DNA from: Streptomyces sp. V2I9
GTDB taxonomy: Bacteria > Actinomycetota > Actinomycetes > Streptomycetales > Streptomycetaceae
Assembly (NCBI RefSeq): GCF_030817475.1
Contig: NZ_JAUSZJ010000002.1
Span: forward strand, 2,892,001-2,956,000
Reading direction: 5' to 3'
Length of the DNA stretch: 64,000 nt
The notes below the pieces were generated by a model that was given only the letters and a program-made list of their open reading frames with translations, did no database searches and was not told the DNA's origin. A program made the translations under genes and the position numbers. This document shows positions 36,163 to 44,907 of this stretch, in pieces (positions within the stretch are counted from its first letter, which is position 1; each line of letters opens with the position of its first letter).

Positions 36163-36597
36163 CTACCAGTCGCGGCCCGAGCGCCCGCGCTTGGTCTCGC
36201 CGCGCGCCTTCTTCTCGCGCAGCCGCCGCTCGTTGATCCCGCGCGGGATCTTCCGCTTGATCCGGGCCTTGGGCGGCGGGGCGGTGGCCTCGGCGAGGAG
36301 GGCGGCGAGCCGCACGGCGGCGGTCTCGCGGTTGCGCCACTGCGAGCGGTGCTCGGAGGCCCGTACGGAGACCACACCGCCGACGAGCCGGTCCGCCAGC
36401 CGTTCCAGGGCGCGCGCCTTCCACACCTCGGGCAGCGCGTCGGTGGCCGCCAGGTCGAAACGCAGCTCGACCCGGGAGTCGCTGGTGTTGACGTGCTGGC
36501 CGCCGGGGCCGGAGGAACGCGAGAAACGCCACATGAGCTCGGCCTCCGGCAGGGAGACCGAACCGCGGATGACATAGGGCCCGGACATGACACCCAT
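36163..36597 (-). CDS. arfB: alternative ribosome-rescue factor ArfB-like (peptidyl-tRNA hydrolase)
   Basis: A 144-residue class-I release-factor-like protein without a codon-recognition domain. The catalytic GGQ is at 32-34 in SGPGGQHVNT. The C-terminal tail is strongly basic (KARIKRKIPR, then REKKARGETKRGR), as expected for the ArfB tail that enters the empty mRNA channel of stalled ribosomes. It releases peptides from non-stop complexes. The start at 36597 (MGVMSGPYV) is used; M4 at 36588 is the alternative. It is convergent with the flavin reductase gene. Confidence 0.92.
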   Translation of the reverse strand: MGVMSGPYVIRGSVSLPEAELMWRFSRSSGPGGQHVNTSDSRVELRFDLAATDALPEVWKARALERLADRLVGGVVSVRASEHRSQWRNRETAAVRLAALLAEATAPPPKARIKRKIPRGINERRLREKKARGETKRGRSGRDW

Positions 36598-36636
36598 GGT
36601 CCCTGCCCGACCCCCGGTCCGTCACCTTCTTTGGCG

Positions 36637-36678
36637 CGCGGGGAGCCCGCGGGTTCTTGGGCACGCGGGGAGCCCGCG
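36637..36678. repeat. two identical 15-bp hairpins upstream of terD
   Basis: CGCGGG-GAG-CCCGCG occurs at 36637-36651 and 36664-36678, spaced 27 bp. Each copy is a perfect 6-bp stem with a GAG loop. They lie in the divergent region between arfB and terD, between short TTCTTTG and CAAAGAA inverted ends at 36627-36633 and 36721-36727. Confidence 0.65.
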
Positions 36679-36832
36679 CGCCTCTCCGGCGTCCGGGGCC
36701 GCCCCGAAGCGTCGTTTCGGCAAAGAAAGTAAAGGGACCAGGAACCTCGTGGTCCGCTGCCTGCGTTAGGACAGGTGACGGTAGCTTTCGTGATGGCACG
36801 AAGCCCGCACACGACGAGGAAAGGGACTTCCC

Positions 36833-37408
36833 ATGGCAGTAAGCCTGTCCAAGGGCGGCAACGTCTCGCTCACCAAGGAGGCACCGGGCCTGACCGCCGT
36901 CACGGTCGGCCTCGGCTGGGACGTCCGCACCACCACCGGCACCGACTTCGACCTCGACGCCTCGGCCATCGCGGTCAACCCGGCGGGCAAGGTCGTCTCG
37001 GACGGCCACTTCGTCTTCTTCAACAACAAGTCGACGCCGGACCAGACCATCGTGCACACCGGTGACAACGTCACGGGTGCGGGCGAGGGCGACGACGAGC
37101 AGATCAACGTCAACCTGGCGGGCCTCCCCGCCGACGTGGACAAGATCGTCTTCCCGGTCTCCATCTACGACGCCGAGACCCGCAACCAGAACTTCGGCCA
37201 GGTCCGCAACGCGTTCATCCGCATCATCAACCAGGCCGGCGGCACCGAGATCGCCCGCTACGACCTGAGCGAGGACGCCGCCACCGAGACCGCCATGGTC
37301 TTCGGCGAGCTCTACCGCAACGGCGCCGAGTGGAAGTTCCGCGCGGTGGGCCAGGGCTACGCCTCCGGTCTGCGCGGCATCGCCCAGGACTTCGGCGTCA
37401 ACCTCTGA
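36833..37408 (+). CDS. terD: TerD family protein (tellurium resistance/calcium-binding)
   Basis: A 191-residue cytoplasmic TerD homologue. It begins [18 protein letters not shown], typical of the family, and carries the Asp-rich Ca2+-binding segments ([46 protein letters not shown]). Such proteins occur in many copies in Streptomyces and affect stress response and differentiation; direct tellurite resistance here is not shown. A GGAAAGGGAC Shine-Dalgarno stands just before the ATG. It is a single gene ended by a hairpin terminator. Confidence 0.94.
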   Translation: MAVSLSKGGNVSLTKEAPGLTAVTVGLGWDVRTTTGTDFDLDASAIAVNPAGKVVSDGHFVFFNNKSTPDQTIVHTGDNVTGAGEGDDEQINVNLAGLPADVDKIVFPVSIYDAETRNQNFGQVRNAFIRIINQAGGTEIARYDLSEDAATETAMVFGELYRNGAEWKFRAVGQGYASGLRGIAQDFGVNL

Positions 37409-37450
37409 CGTATCGCCCCCGGAGCGCACAGCCGCTCGGGCCTCGCTTCA

Positions 37451-37489
37451 CCGGAGCCCCCGACCGCGACCAGCGGCCGGGGGCTCCGG
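37451..37489 (+). terminator. hairpin terminator after terD
   Basis: Perfect 12-bp inverted repeat (37451-37462 and 37478-37489) with a 15-nt loop, 42 nt after the terD stop. Confidence 0.75.
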
Positions 37490-37601
37490 CGTGGATGAGG
37501 GCGCGCCGCCCACACCCGCCACCCACCTCCGGCGACGCCCGGCGACGACGGCCGTACCGCCGTCGTCCGAGGACGCACGGGACGGGACCTCCGAAGGCCG
37601 G

Positions 37602-39002
37602 TCACCCCTCCACCGGCGGCCGGCCTCCGCCGTACAGCCAGGCGTCCCACAGGGCGGTGAGGTCCTGTCCCGTCTCCTCCTCCACGTACGCGGTGAAGTC
37701 GTCGGTGGAGGCGTTGCCGTGCCGGTACTTCTCCGTCCACCCCCGGACCAGGGCGAAGAACGCCCCGTCGTCGTCCATCGTGCGCCGGATCCGGTGCATG
37801 ACCATCGCCCCGCGCCCGTAGACCGGCGGGTCGGAGAGGTCGGACGCCGAGGGCGGTCCGGTGGGCGGGAAGGCCCAGTTGGCCTCGTCCTCGTACGCCT
37901 CCGCGAAACTCTCCTCGACCGGTACGCCGTCGTGGTCGGCGGCCCAGAGCCACTCCGCGTACGTGGCGAAGCCCTCGTTCAGCCACATGTCCCGCCAGCT
38001 CTTCGGGGTGACGGAGTCGCCGAACCACTGGTGGGCCAGCTCGTGGACGAGGAGGGCGGTGTCGGGCGGGCCGGGGAAGAAGGGCCGGTTCTGGGTCTCC
38101 AGCGCGTACGCCGCGTCCTCCTCACGCTCGACGATCGCCCCGGCGGAGGCGAACGGGTACGGACCGAACTTCTCCGCCGCCCACGTCAGCACCGCCGGGA
38201 TCTCCGCCAGCACGTCCTCGCTCGCCGCCTCCGACTCCGGGTCCACGGCGGTCAACAGCCGGATGCCGTCGGGTGTGCGCGACCGCCGGACGGTGAACTC
38301 CCCCACCGCGACGGTCGCCGGATAGGTCGCCATCGGCTCGGCGGTCCGCCAGTGGAAGGCGGTGCGGCCGTTCACCGTACGCCGGGAGACCAGCTCCCCG
38401 TTGGAGACGGCCGTCAGCGGCTCGGGGACCGTCACCTCGATGTCGTACGCGGCCTTGTCGCTCGGGTGGTGGTTGCCGGGGAACCAGGCCATGGACCCGG
38501 TCGGCTCGCCGAGGGCCACCGACCCGTCCGCCGTCGGCAGCCAGCCCTCCTGCCCGCCGTCCGCGTCGGTGAGGGCCTGCGGGGAGCCCGCGTACCGCAC
38601 GACGGTGGTGAACGTGCGCCCCTCGCGCAGCCGGTCCTCCACCGCCGCGTCCGGACGGATCGTCAGCTCCTTGCCGGCCCGGTTCACGGCGGCCGGCCGG
38701 CCCTCGACGGAGGCGCTCTCCACGTGGAGCCCGGCGAGGTCCAGATGGAAGGCGCTCAGGTGCCGGGTGGCGCGGGCGGTGATGGTGGCCGTGCCGCGCA
38801 GGTGGCCCGCGACGGGATCGACGTCGAGCTTCAGGCCGTAGTGGGTGACGTCGTAGCCGCCGTTGCCGAGCCCCGGAAAGTACGGGTCGCGCAGCCCGGT
38901 CGCGCCCGGGGTCCCCTCGACCCCGCCGGAACATCCCGAGCCGACGAGGGCGAGGGCCAGGGCGAGCAGGAGGGGGACGGCGGCCGGGGTGCGGGGGGTC
39001 AC
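37602..39002 (-). CDS. M1 family metallopeptidase lipoprotein
   Basis: A 466-residue cell-surface peptidase of the aminopeptidase N type without the long C-terminal domain. The lipobox GSGC follows a hydrophobic signal (Cys at about 24). The catalytic zinc motif is HELAH (H320, E321, H324) with the third ligand E343 in LNEGFATYAEWLW. The GxMEN exopeptidase motif is not obvious, being replaced near VEREEDAAYALETQN by ETQN. It probably cleaves peptides outside the membrane. It stands alone on the minus strand, downstream of the beta-propeller gene. Confidence 0.88.
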   Translation of the reverse strand: MTPRTPAAVPLLLALALALVGSGCSGGVEGTPGATGLRDPYFPGLGNGGYDVTHYGLKLDVDPVAGHLRGTATITARATRHLSAFHLDLAGLHVESASVEGRPAAVNRAGKELTIRPDAAVEDRLREGRTFTTVVRYAGSPQALTDADGGQEGWLPTADGSVALGEPTGSMAWFPGNHHPSDKAAYDIEVTVPEPLTAVSNGELVSRRTVNGRTAFHWRTAEPMATYPATVAVGEFTVRRSRTPDGIRLLTAVDPESEAASEDVLAEIPAVLTWAAEKFGPYPFASAGAIVEREEDAAYALETQNRPFFPGPPDTALLVHELAHQWFGDSVTPKSWRDMWLNEGFATYAEWLWAADHDGVPVEESFAEAYEDEANWAFPPTGPPSASDLSDPPVYGRGAMVMHRIRRTMDDDGAFFALVRGWTEKYRHGNASTDDFTAYVEEETGQDLTALWDAWLYGGGRPPVEG

Positions 39003-39027
39003 CGGTCGATCCTAGGCCGGAGGGCGA

Positions 39028-39092
39028 CGGCGGCCCGGCACGTCGTCGGGCCCGGGGCCCGGGCGGCGGCCCGGCACGTCGTCGGGCCCGGG
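39028..39092. repeat. 29-bp direct repeat, two identical copies
   Basis: Identical 29-bp copies at 39028-39056 and 39064-39092 (period 36), each containing CCGGCACGTCGTCGGGC. They lie in the intergenic region upstream of the M1 peptidase gene. Confidence 0.75.
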
Positions 39093-39211
39093 CTCGGGCA
39101 TGGGCTTCGGGCCCCGGCTCCGGCGGCGGCCGAACAGCTCCGGCGGGAGGGCCGCGGCGGCAGGGGGCGGGAGGGGCCGCCCGTCTCGGGGGAGGGACGG
39201 GCGGCCCCGGC

Positions 39212-40474
39212 TCAGAGGACGGCGATGTCGAGGGGCCGGTTGCCCGCCTTCAGACGGATCGGCGCACTCCCCTCGTCGTCCAGGTCGACGACCGTGATCC
39301 CGTTCCAGTAGCCGTCGCGGGTGAAGCCGCCGGTGACGTAGGCCGTGCGGCCGTCCGGCGAGACCGCCACGTCCTCGTGCGGACCGTCCAGGGGCACGGT
39401 CCGCTCCGTTCCGCCGGGATCCCGGACCGTCAGCGAAGGGTCCTCGTCGTCCGCGCCGATCGGGCCGGTGCCCACCACGAGGAGGGTGCCGTCGGGGGTC
39501 AGGGCCGCGCCGTGCTGGTGGGTGTTCGCGGTCATCGGCTCGATGGCCACCTCTCCGGTGCGGGGATCGAGGACCGCGAGCCGCTCCCCCTCGAAGGGCA
39601 GCAGCAGCTTGCCGTCCTCGGGGCGTACGACGGCGTGGTGCGGCTTCAGCCAGGAGCCGAGCCCGCCCTCCGTGCCGTACGGGGCGACCTCCATGCGCCG
39701 GGTCTCCAGCGAGTCGGCGTCCACCGCCGTCACGTCGAAGGAGTCGTGGTCGGTGGCGTACACCTCGCGGCCGTCCGGCGACACGTCCACGTCGAAGGGG
39801 CGCAGGCCGACCGCGGCGGTGCCGGTGACCTCACGGGTCGTGGTGTCGATGACCTCGACCGCCCCGTCGCCGCCGGGCACGTTGACCCCGACGTAGACGT
39901 GCTTCCCGTCCGGGGCCATGGCGATGCCCATGCCGCCGCCCCGGTACTCACCGGTGGTGACCGGCCCGGACTCCGTCGCGTACGGGACGAGGGCGAGCCG
40001 GGTCCGCCGCTGTGTGTCGATGACCGCGACGCCCTCGGCGGTGGCGACCCAGGCGCGCCCGTCCTCGCCGACGACGAGTCCGTAGGGCGCGGTGCCGGCC
40101 TTCACCGAGGCGATGGGGGCGCCGCCCGCGCCGGAACCGTCCCGGCCGGGGTCGACGAAGGTCACGGTGTCGCCGCCGAAGTCCGTGACGAGGAGCGTGC
40201 CCTCGGGGGTGCGGCCGGCGGGGGCGCGGGACGGGTCGGGGGCCGCCACGGTGCCGGTCGCGGCGGACGCGTGCGGGGTGGCCGCGGGGTCCGGGGCCGC
40301 CTCCGTCGTGCCGGTCGCGCACCCGGCGAGCAGGGCGGCGGCGAGGAGGCCGAGGGCGAGGCGGCGGGTACGGGGGCCGGGGGGCCGGAGGGCGGCGCGG
40401 GGGCCGAGGGCCGGGGAGCCGGGGCCGGGGTGCGAGGCCCGGCGGGCGGCGCGGGGGCCGCGCTCCCCGGTCAT
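39212..40474 (-). CDS. beta-propeller lipoprotein (YncE-like)
   Basis: A 420-residue lipoprotein. A basic Arg/Pro-rich start is followed by a hydrophobic run and the lipobox LAGC (Cys at about 52), a linker, then a seven-bladed YVTN/YncE-type propeller. Blade motifs are VAMAPDGKHVYVG-like (seen as IAMAPDGKHVYVG), VDVSPDGREVYATD and VAVSPDGRTAYVTGG. Family members act as surface or periplasmic scaffolds, sometimes DNA- or metal-binding; the role here is unknown. Its start overlaps the stop of the ankyrin gene by 4 nt (ATGA), so it is coupled to it. Confidence 0.85.
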   Translation of the reverse strand: MTGERGPRAARRASHPGPGSPALGPRAALRPPGPRTRRLALGLLAAALLAGCATGTTEAAPDPAATPHASAATGTVAAPDPSRAPAGRTPEGTLLVTDFGGDTVTFVDPGRDGSGAGGAPIASVKAGTAPYGLVVGEDGRAWVATAEGVAVIDTQRRTRLALVPYATESGPVTTGEYRGGGMGIAMAPDGKHVYVGVNVPGGDGAVEVIDTTTREVTGTAAVGLRPFDVDVSPDGREVYATDHDSFDVTAVDADSLETRRMEVAPYGTEGGLGSWLKPHHAVVRPEDGKLLLPFEGERLAVLDPRTGEVAIEPMTANTHQHGAALTPDGTLLVVGTGPIGADDEDPSLTVRDPGGTERTVPLDGPHEDVAVSPDGRTAYVTGGFTRDGYWNGITVVDLDDEGSAPIRLKAGNRPLDIAVL

Positions 40475-41067
40475 GCGGTGGCCCGCAGCAGGGCGGCCAG
40501 CTCGGTGAAGCCGCGCCGCTCGGCGTGGGCCAGCGGCGTCACCCCGTCTCCGTCCGGCAGGTCCCGCGTCGCCCCGGCGGCGAGCAGCAGCTGAACGATC
40601 CGCTGGTGCGCGCGGCCGCCGTCACCGAGGATCACCGCCTCCAGCAGGGCGGTCCAGCCGAGCCGGTTGACGTGGTCGACGTCGATGTCGGTGACCCGCA
40701 GCACCTCCCGTACGTAGGCGACATGGCCGCGTTCGCTCGCCGGGATGAGGGAGACCCCGCCGAACCGGTTGCACAGGGTCAGGTCCGGACCGGCCGGCAG
40801 CAGCACGTGCAGCATCGCCACGCTGCCGGTGACCCCGGTGACCAGCCACGGGGAGTCCTCGCGCCGGTCCCGGGCGTCCGGGTCGGCCCCGGCGGCGACG
40901 AGCAGCCGGGCCGCCTCCACGTGGTCGCCGAGGGCGGCGAGGAGCAGCGGTGTGCGCAGTTCCTCGTCACGGACGTCGATGCGGGCGCCGCCCTCGATCG
41001 CGGTGCGCACACCTTCGGTGTCGCCGGTGCGTGCGGCGGTGAGGAGGTCGTGATCGAGGGCGTTCAT
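40471..41067 (-). CDS. ankyrin repeat protein
   Basis: A 198-residue cytoplasmic protein with about five ankyrin repeats, recognised by TPLLLAALGDHVEAARLLVAAGADPDARD, then degenerate copies and GWTALLEAVILGDG and TPLAHAERRGFTELAALL. No signal peptide. Ankyrin proteins bind other proteins, and in bacteria some protect or assist catalases. It lies between hbpS (38 nt upstream) and the propeller lipoprotein (4-nt overlap), which suggests one operon with heme or redox-stress function (inference). ATG at 41067; the frame is open far upstream but only as antisense. Confidence 0.85.
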   Translation of the reverse strand: MNALDHDLLTAARTGDTEGVRTAIEGGARIDVRDEELRTPLLLAALGDHVEAARLLVAAGADPDARDRREDSPWLVTGVTGSVAMLHVLLPAGPDLTLCNRFGGVSLIPASERGHVAYVREVLRVTDIDVDHVNRLGWTALLEAVILGDGGRAHQRIVQLLLAAGATRDLPDGDGVTPLAHAERRGFTELAALLRATA

Positions 41068-41105
41068 GGGTACTCCGTTCCCGGCTGTGCGTGTGCGGAT
41101 GGTGA

Positions 41106-41663
41106 CTACCGGGCGAGCGAGGCGACGCCCGCCCGGGCGAACTTCTCGTCGAGGTCGCCGCTGGGCGCGCCGGCCACGCCGATGCCCGCCACCGGGGCGC
41201 CCTTGGCCTGGACCGGGGCGCCGCCCCCGAGGAACAGGGTGCCGGGGATGTCCTTCAGGTTCGGGGCCTGCTCCAGGCGCTTGACCAGCTCGGAGGTGGG
41301 AGCGTTCCAGGAGACGGCGGTGTACGCCTTCTTCACCGCGGACTCGGGGGACTGCGGGCCCGCACCGTCGCCGCGCAGGGAGACGATGGTGTTGCCGTTG
41401 CGGTCGACGACCGCGACGGAGATCCGCTGGTTCTCCTTCTTCGCCGCGTCGAGCGTGGCCAGGGCGGCCTTGGTGGCGGCGGCGACGGTCAGGTGCGTCG
41501 TCTGCTGGAGGTTGCGGTTGCTCGTGTCGGCCGTGACCGCGGCGGCGGGGGCGGCGGCCGGGGAGGAGGCGCTCGCGGACATCGTGCCGAACGTGCCGGC
41601 TCCGAGGGCGGCGACGACGACGGCGCCGGTGGCGACACGGGTGCGCAGCGACAGCTTCTTCAT
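41106..41663 (-). CDS. hbpS: secreted heme-binding protein HbpS-like (GlcG/DUF336 family)
   Basis: A 185-residue exported protein. A signal sequence (MKKLSLRTRVATGAVVVAAL, cut near ASASS) precedes a GlcG/HbpS domain: LTVAAATKAALATLDAAKKE, then VAVVDRNGNTIVSLRGDGAGPQSPESAVKKAYTA and the C-terminal GAPSGDLDEKFARAG. HbpS of S. reticuli is an extracellular heme-binding octamer that modulates the SenS kinase under redox stress. Here it is divergently placed next to a sensor kinase and response regulator, as in that system. The downstream ankyrin and propeller genes look co-transcribed. Confidence 0.88.
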   Translation of the reverse strand: MKKLSLRTRVATGAVVVAALGAGTFGTMSASASSPAAAPAAAVTADTSNRNLQQTTHLTVAAATKAALATLDAAKKENQRISVAVVDRNGNTIVSLRGDGAGPQSPESAVKKAYTAVSWNAPTSELVKRLEQAPNLKDIPGTLFLGGGAPVQAKGAPVAGIGVAGAPSGDLDEKFARAGVASLAR

Positions 41664-41928
41664 GGTGGCTCCGTAAGTTGTCGGGTGGCCCGGGGGCGGC
41701 CCGGTGATTCGGTGGGAAGCGGCCCGGAGTGGTCCGGGCGTTTCGCTCTGGTATCGATCCTCCCGGCAGAACCCGTCCCGTACGGTCGGCGTACCGGCTG
41801 GAAGCGGCGTGCGGGTCGGTCGACGCCCCTGTCGGCCGATCGGTTGATGCGGGGGTGGTCGGATCGGGCCACCATGGAAGATCCGCGCAGGTCAGCGGGG
41901 TCGGGCGAGAGGGAACACGAGGTACGAG

Positions 41929-43266
41929 GTGGACCACCGGAGCGATCGGCGCACCCCGGACGTCGGGGTCGGCCCCGCCGGGGCGGCCCTCGGTGCGGGC
42001 CCCGGCGCGGGCGGGCCCGGCCCCGCCTCGGGACCCGGCGGCGACCCCGACACCCGCCGGCTCGCCTTCTTCATGCACGCCGCGTTCTTCCTGCTGCTCG
42101 CGGCCTCGCTGACCCGATTCCTGATCCGGCACCCCGGCGAGGCCCGCACCCCGTGGATCATCGCCCTGTCGATCACCCTGGCGGTGCTGTACCTGCTGGG
42201 GCCCGTCCTCGGTTCGCGCCCCACCCCGCGCCGGGTCGTCTGGCTCGGCGTGCTCGTCCTCGTCTGGATGGTCCTGGTCGTCCTGGCGCCGAGCTTCGCG
42301 TGGTGCGCGGTGCCGCTGTTCTACACCGGGCTGCGCATCCTGCCGCCGCGCGCGGCGCTCGCGCTCGTCGCCCTGCTGACCGCGTTCGTCGTCGCCGCGC
42401 AACTGCGCCTGGCGACCGGGTTCGACCCGAACCTGGTGCTCGCACCGCCCGCCGTCGCTGCCGTGGCGACCGCCGTCTTCGTCCACATGCGGGGCCAGGC
42501 GGTACGCCAGCAGGAGCTGGCCGCCCGGCAGCACGAGCTGATCGACGACCTGCTGCGCACCCGGCGCGAGCTGGCCGCCACCGAGCGGCGCGAGGGGACC
42601 CTCGCCGAACGCCAGCGGCTCTCCATGGAGATCCACGACACCCTGGCGCAGGGCCTGTCCAGCCAGCAGATGCTGCTCCAGGCGGCCGACCGCACCTGGA
42701 ACGCCGACCCGGATGCGGCCCGCCGCCATGTCCGTACGGCCACCGCCATCGCGGAACGCAACCTCGCCGAGGCCCGCCGCTTCGTCCACGACCTGGCCCC
42801 GGCCGACCTGGCGGAGGGCGGTGGCCTGGAAGCGGCCCTGTACGCGCTGGCGGCCCGCGAGAGCGCCCAGGCGGAGGGGGCGCTCACCGTCCACTGCCAT
42901 GTGGAGGGCGCCCCGGCCGCGCCCCTGCCGGACCGGGTGCAGTCGGCCCTGCTGCGCATCGCCCAGGGGGCCCTGGCCAACGTGCGGGAGCACGCCGGGG
43001 CCACCGCCGCCGGGCTGACCCTGACCCACCTCGACGACCGGGTGGTCCTGGACGTCGGCGACAACGGCCGCGGCTTCGGCGTGGAGCCCTCGGGGGTGCG
43101 CGGCCCCGGCACCGTGCGCGGCCACGGCCTCCCGGCGATCCGGGCCCGCGTGCACCAGCTCGGCGGGTCGCTCACCATCGAGTCGGCCCCGGACGAGGGC
43201 ACAGTGCTCTCCGCAGAGATCCCGCTCGCGCCCGCCCCGCCCATCACCCCGGAGGACCCCGCATGA
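41929..43266 (+). CDS. senS: sensor histidine kinase, SenS-like (NarL-partner type)
   Basis: A 445-residue membrane kinase. A Gly/Pro-rich N-terminus is followed by five or so hydrophobic segments (about 45-190). Then comes the HisKA_3 dimerisation domain with phospho-acceptor H236 in RLSMEIHDTLAQGLSSQQ, and an HATPase domain with the N-box ANVREHAG, GDNGRGFG and a GHGLPAIRARV loop. Assigned to SenS because the divergent neighbour is HbpS-like; the name rests on that context. The stop overlaps the regulator start by 4 nt. Confidence 0.85.
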   Translation: MDHRSDRRTPDVGVGPAGAALGAGPGAGGPGPASGPGGDPDTRRLAFFMHAAFFLLLAASLTRFLIRHPGEARTPWIIALSITLAVLYLLGPVLGSRPTPRRVVWLGVLVLVWMVLVVLAPSFAWCAVPLFYTGLRILPPRAALALVALLTAFVVAAQLRLATGFDPNLVLAPPAVAAVATAVFVHMRGQAVRQQELAARQHELIDDLLRTRRELAATERREGTLAERQRLSMEIHDTLAQGLSSQQMLLQAADRTWNADPDAARRHVRTATAIAERNLAEARRFVHDLAPADLAEGGGLEAALYALAARESAQAEGALTVHCHVEGAPAAPLPDRVQSALLRIAQGALANVREHAGATAAGLTLTHLDDRVVLDVGDNGRGFGVEPSGVRGPGTVRGHGLPAIRARVHQLGGSLTIESAPDEGTVLSAEIPLAPAPPITPEDPA

Positions 43267-43925
43267 CCGGCCAAGGCCCGCAGACGCCCCCCGTACCTCC
43301 GGTGCCTCCCGTACGCATCCTGCTCTGCGACGACCACGTGGTCGTCCGGGCCGGACTGCTCGCGCTCCTCGGCAGCGAACCGGACATCGAGGTCGTCGGC
43401 GAGGCCGGCAGCGGCGAGGAGGCGGTGGTGCTCGCCGCCCGCCTCACCCCCGACGTCGTCCTCATGGACCTCCAGCTCGGCGAGGGCATCGACGGCGTCG
43501 AGGCCACCCGCCGCATCGCGGCCGACGGCACGGTCCACGTCCTGGTGCTGACCACCTACGACACCGACGCCGACATCACCCGCGCCATCGAGGCGGGCGC
43601 CACCGGCTACCTGCTGAAGGCGGAACGCCCCGAGGAACTGTTCGCGGCGATCCGGTCCGCGGCCCAGGGCCGCACCACGCTCTCGGCCCCCGTCGCCAGC
43701 CGGGTGATGGCCCGGATGCGCAGCCCGCGCCCCACCCTCACCGACCGCGAACGCGACATCCTGGCCCAGCTCTCCCAGGGCCTCGGCAACCGCGACATCG
43801 CCCGTGCCCTGTTCATCAGCGAGGCCACGGTCAAGACCCACCTGGGCCGGATCTACGACAAGCTGGGCGTGGACACCCGCGCGGGAGCGGTGTCGGTCGC
43901 CAAGGAGCAGCGCCTCCTGCCGTGA
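43263..43925 (+). CDS. senR: response regulator, SenR-like (NarL/LuxR type)
   Basis: A 220-residue two-component regulator. The receiver domain has the acidic pocket DD near the start (LLCDDHVVVRAG), the phospho-acceptor D69 in VVLMDLQLGEG and the conserved Lys in LLKAERPEEL. The C-terminal LuxR HTH (about 150-215) reads LTDRERDILAQLSQG then DIARALFISEATVKTHLGRIYDKLG. SenR of S. reticuli controls hbpS and the furS-cpeB catalase-peroxidase genes; none of the latter is in this window. Coupled to the kinase by a 4-nt overlap. Confidence 0.88.
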   Translation: MTGQGPQTPPVPPVPPVRILLCDDHVVVRAGLLALLGSEPDIEVVGEAGSGEEAVVLAARLTPDVVLMDLQLGEGIDGVEATRRIAADGTVHVLVLTTYDTDADITRAIEAGATGYLLKAERPEELFAAIRSAAQGRTTLSAPVASRVMARMRSPRPTLTDRERDILAQLSQGLGNRDIARALFISEATVKTHLGRIYDKLGVDTRAGAVSVAKEQRLLP

Positions 43926-44010
43926 GCGGGGGCGCGGGCCGTGACCGGCCGGGCGGGGTCGCGGAACTTTCGTCCAAGACAAGCGCGGCGACGTCGGCGA
44001 CCGTAGGGGC

Positions 44011-44838
44011 ATGCGCAGACATCACGGCGGTCCCGCGCCCGGGGACCGCGATTCCGAGAACGGCTGGGAGGTCGCCCGCCTCCTCGGCGGCACAGCGCCC
44101 GACGGGGTCCGGATGGCCGGCTTCCGTGACCGCGCCTCCGTCGGCCTGGACATGCAGGTGCTCCCCCAGCCCGTCGTGGTCGTCGTCATCGGACTCGGGG
44201 ACGACCCCCTCACCGTGGAAAGTGCCACGGCTCACCGGCCCCTGAGGAGCTTCGTCGCCGCGTTGTCACCCGGACCGGCCCGTATCCGGGGCGAGAACGT
44301 CGAATGTGTCGAAGTGTGTCTGCCGCCCCTGGCCGCCCACGCCGTGCTGGGCGTCTCCCCGCGCGAACTGGACGGGTCGGTCAACGGGCTGGAAGACCTG
44401 TGGGGACGGCACGCCCGCCACCTCCGTGAGCAGCTGACCGACACCACGACGTGGCAGGAGCGCCTGATGCTGACGGACGCGTTCCTCGCGCGGCGGGCCG
44501 CGTCCACACCGCCGGTCTCGCCCGAGGTCGCCGCCGCCTGGGACACCATCGTGGCCCGCCGGGGCCGGGTCCGGGTCGCCGGTCTCGCCGCGTCCCTCGG
44601 GTGGAGCCGCAAGCGGCTGTGGTCCAGGTTCACCGACCAGATCGGCCTCACCCCCAAACGCGCCGCCATGCTGGTCCGCTTCGACCACGCCGCACGGGCC
44701 CTCTGCGCGGGCGAGAACGCGGACAGCGTCGCCGCCGCGTGCGGATACGCCGACCAGTCCCACCTCCACCGCGACGTCACGGCCCTGGCCGGATGCACGC
44801 CGCGCGCGCTGGCCGACAGGTCCACGTCCGCCGGCTGA
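44011..44838 (+). CDS. AraC family transcriptional regulator
   Basis: A 275-residue regulator. The N-terminal 160 residues form an AraC-type effector or dimerisation region I do not identify further. The C-terminal double HTH (about 185-270) has VRVAGLAASLGWSRKRLWSRF, GLTPKRAAMLVRFDHAA and a second helix region DSVAAACGYADQSHLHRDV. The O-methyltransferase gene follows 69 nt downstream in the same direction and is the obvious target or operon partner. The ATG gives MRRHHGG; an internal start is not excluded. Confidence 0.88.
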   Translation: MRRHHGGPAPGDRDSENGWEVARLLGGTAPDGVRMAGFRDRASVGLDMQVLPQPVVVVVIGLGDDPLTVESATAHRPLRSFVAALSPGPARIRGENVECVEVCLPPLAAHAVLGVSPRELDGSVNGLEDLWGRHARHLREQLTDTTTWQERLMLTDAFLARRAASTPPVSPEVAAAWDTIVARRGRVRVAGLAASLGWSRKRLWSRFTDQIGLTPKRAAMLVRFDHAARALCAGENADSVAAACGYADQSHLHRDVTALAGCTPRALADRSTSAG

Positions 44839-44852
44839 CCTTCACGCACGTA

Positions 44853-44888
44853 CCCACCGCGCATCCCACCGCGCATCCCACCGCACAC
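44853..44888. repeat. 12-bp tandem repeat, two exact copies plus a third variant
   Basis: CCCACCGCGCAT at 44853-44864 and 44865-44876, then CCCACCGCACAC at 44877-44888. It lies in the 69-nt gap between the AraC regulator and the methyltransferase gene. Confidence 0.7.
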
Positions 44889-44907
44889 AGTCGAGAGGAC
44901 CACACCC

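Noticed and set aside
41068..43155. Upstream extension of the ankyrin gene frame
   Set aside because: The extension overlaps hbpS and senS and is low-complexity Arg/Gln/Gly sequence; ATG at 41067 begins the domain.
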